Source of the DNA: Chitinophagaceae bacterium
Lineage (GTDB): Bacteria > Bacteroidota > Bacteroidia > Chitinophagales > Chitinophagaceae
Assembly (NCBI GenBank): GCA_003456175.1
Contig: DMPB01000160.1
Coordinates: forward strand, 13,764 to 21,744
DNA: 7,981 nt
Reading direction: 5' to 3'
The notes below the pieces were generated by a model. The model saw only the letters and a program-made list of their open reading frames with translations, was not told the origin of the DNA and searched no databases. This document shows, piece by piece, positions 6,394 through 7,981 of this stretch (positions are counted from its first letter, which is position 1; the number at the start of each line of letters is the position of its first letter). The translations under genes were made by a program, and so were the position numbers.

Positions 6394-6427
6394 CCTTACG
6401 GTAAATGCTTTCTCATTTGCCGTAAGG
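6394..6427. repeat. 14-bp inverted repeat between convergent genes
   Basis: CCTTACGGTAAATG (6394-6407) pairs with CATTTGCCGTAAGG (6414-6427) along all 14 positions with one T-G wobble, around the 6-nt loop CTTTCT. Neither strand has a T-tract after it, so it is not a canonical intrinsic terminator. It lies 20 bp past the stop of the minus-strand ABC gene and may stabilise or shape that transcript's 3' end. Confidence 0.75.
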
Positions 6428-6447
6428 CATATTGGTTGCGCTGTAAC

Positions 6448-7965
6448 CTACTTTCGTTCGCCAATTTGTTGGCGCCACATGGCATAATACAAGCCCTTTT
6501 CGTTCAATAAATCGGCATGGTTGCCCATTTCAACCACGCGGCCACGTTCTAAAACAAAAATGGTATCGGCGTGCATAATGGTGCTCAAACGGTGGGCAAT
6601 GAGAACCGTAACCTGCGACTTGGCAGCCGAAATACTTTGAATGGTAGTAGTAATTTCTTCTTCGGTAATGCTATCTAAAGCGCTAGTGGCCTCATCAAAA
6701 ATCAGCAAATTGGGGTGTCGTAGCAAGCTGCGAGCAATGCTTAGTCGTTGCTTTTCGCCGCCACTGAGCTTTAAACCACCTTCGCCAATAACCGTATCGA
6801 TGCCATTATCGGCACGGGCAATCAGGTTGTTACAGCTTGCTTTTTCAAGCGCTGCTAACAGTTCGGCATCGGTAGCATTGGGCTGTACAAATAGTAAATT
6901 TTCTTTAATAGTGCCAGCGAACAACTGCGTGTCTTGCGTTACAAAGCCTATTTGACTACGAAGCTCATCGAAATCAATGGCATTGCTATCAATATCGTTG
7001 AATTGAATGCTACCCGATTGTGGTCGATACAAGCCTACTAGTAGTTTTACCAATGTACTCTTTCCAGAACCTGAAGGGCCAACAAATGCAATGGTTTGCC
7101 CCTTCCTTGCGGTAAATGATATGCCATCAATGGCTTTGTAGCTTGCCGTTTGATGCTGAAAATTAACTTCATTGAATGTAACGGTATGAATATCGCCAAG
7201 TGCTTTCGGTTGGGCAGGTTTAGCTTCGGCGGGTTTTTGCATCAACGTATCGAAGTTGTTGAGCGATGCTTGTGCTTCGCGATAGGCTAAAATAATGTTA
7301 CCCAATTCTTGCAGTGGTCCGAATATGAAGAAGCTAAAAAATTGAAGCGTAATCATTTCACCGGTGGCAATATCTTTTTTAAATACCAACCATAGTAAGG
7401 TGAACATAATGCACTGGCGTAAAAAATTTACGAAAGTACCTTGCACAAATTGCAGGCTGCGAATGCTTTTGACCTTCTTTAGCTCAAGCCCTAAAATTTT
7501 AAATGTGTTTTTGTTGAGTCGTGTTATCTCTTGCTCGGTAAGTCCGAGGCTTTTCACCAGTTCTATGTTACGCAAGCTTTCTGTAGTAGTGCCCGCAAGT
7601 TGTGTTACTTCTTTAACAATGGTTTTTTGAATGAGCTTTATCTTTTTACTCAATAAGTTAATCAGTAACGATAGTAGTAAGCTACCACTAAAAAACATTA
7701 CTACAATTACCCAATTGGTACTTAAGCTCCAAATGGTTACAAACACAATACCCACGATGGTGGTGAATAGTACATTAATAAACAGGGTTATAAAGCGTTC
7801 GGTATCGGTACGCACTTTTGTAAGTATCGATAATGTTTCGCCACTGCGTTGATCTTCAAAAGCTTGAAAAGGCAATTGCATACTATGGCGTAAGCCATCG
7901 GTAAAAATGGTAGCACCAAATTTTTGTACAATTACGTTGGTGAAATAATCTTGAAATGCCTTGGC
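6448..7965 (-). CDS. ABC exporter half-transporter (fused permease and ATPase), 5' end missing
   Basis: The reading frame runs from the stop at 6448 to the right edge; 505 residues precede the adapter-like bases. An internal ATG at 7881 is not the start, because a family-like segment (QKFGATIFTDGLRHS) lies upstream in frame. Positions here count from that Met. Residues 1-210 carry the transmembrane part, with helices near 31-50, 56-76 and 150-190. The nucleotide-binding domain covers about 235-477: Walker A GPSGSGKST at 268-276, Q-loop Gln316, signature LSGGEKQR at 372-379, Walker B LLIFDEATSALD at 392-403 with catalytic Glu397, and H-loop His430. All catalytic residues are intact, so it should be active as a dimer in the inner membrane. 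Full-length relatives are near 600 residues, so roughly 90-100 N-terminal residues are missing. The substrate (lipid, peptide or drug) cannot be told from sequence. Confidence 0.93.
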   Translation of the reverse strand, partial: AKAFQDYFTNVIVQKFGATIFTDGLRHSMQLPFQAFEDQRSGETLSILTKVRTDTERFITLFINVLFTTIVGIVFVTIWSLSTNWVIVVMFFSGSLLLSLLINLLSKKIKLIQKTIVKEVTQLAGTTTESLRNIELVKSLGLTEQEITRLNKNTFKILGLELKKVKSIRSLQFVQGTFVNFLRQCIMFTLLWLVFKKDIATGEMITLQFFSFFIFGPLQELGNIILAYREAQASLNNFDTLMQKPAEAKPAQPKALGDIHTVTFNEVNFQHQTASYKAIDGISFTARKGQTIAFVGPSGSGKSTLVKLLVGLYRPQSGSIQFNDIDSNAIDFDELRSQIGFVTQDTQLFAGTIKENLLFVQPNATDAELLAALEKASCNNLIARADNGIDTVIGEGGLKLSGGEKQRLSIARSLLRHPNLLIFDEATSALDSITEEEITTTIQSISAAKSQVTVLIAHRLSTIMHADTIFVLERGRVVEMGNHADLLNEKGLYYAMWRQQIGERK

Positions 7966-7981
7966 AGATCGGAAGAGCGTC
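7966..7981. other. Residual Illumina adapter sequence at the contig end
   Basis: The last 16 bases, AGATCGGAAGAGCGTC, are identical to the start of the Illumina TruSeq read-2 adapter. An exact 16-base match placed precisely at the end of the sequence is best explained as untrimmed adapter. These bases should not be translated as part of the ABC transporter. Confidence 0.93.

Overview
The window reads as Bacteroidota, most likely Chitinophagaceae or a near relative. The evidence is start codons without a Shine-Dalgarno sequence, a TACCTTTG element fitting the Bacteroidota -7 consensus TAnnTTTG, lipoprotein signals ending in SC, a TonB receptor with an N-terminal carboxypeptidase-regulatory-like domain, PorT-type beta-barrel proteins, and moderately AT-rich DNA. 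The taxonomic call is inference from these features.

Layout. (1) 1-522, minus: a lipoprotein gene running off the left edge. (2) A strong 13-bp terminator hairpin at 562-593 separates it from (3) a two-gene minus-strand unit, 614-2687: an ECF sigma factor followed 55 bp later by a protein with a cytoplasmic head, one inner-membrane helix, a long Ala/Thr/Asn-rich linker and a C-terminal beta-barrel. (4) A 135-bp divergent intergenic region, 2688-2822, with a convincing -7 element and two inverted repeats. (5) Plus strand, 2823-5685: a TonB-dependent receptor and, 10 bp later, a small acidic lipoprotein, forming an operon. (6) 5745-6326, plus: a small PorT-type outer-membrane beta-barrel protein with its own candidate promoter and a terminator at 6359-6384. 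(7) 6448-7965, minus: an ABC half-transporter cut at its 5' end by the window edge. (8) The last 16 bases, 7966-7981, match Illumina adapter sequence and are probably not genomic.

How it works together. The most interesting module is 614-2687. A sigma factor is paired with a protein that appears built to touch the cytoplasm, inner membrane, periplasm and outer membrane in one chain, so an outer-membrane state could be passed directly to transcription. This matches the plan of the dual-membrane-spanning anti-sigma factors that I recall being reported in Bacteroides thetaiotaomicron; membership is inferred here from architecture, not from a search. The divergent receptor/lipoprotein pair looks like an uptake system for an unidentified, possibly metal-related ligand. 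Whether the sigma factor controls it cannot be decided from sequence alone. No RNA genes, insertion sequences, CRISPR arrays or gene-free stretches over 300 bases were seen.
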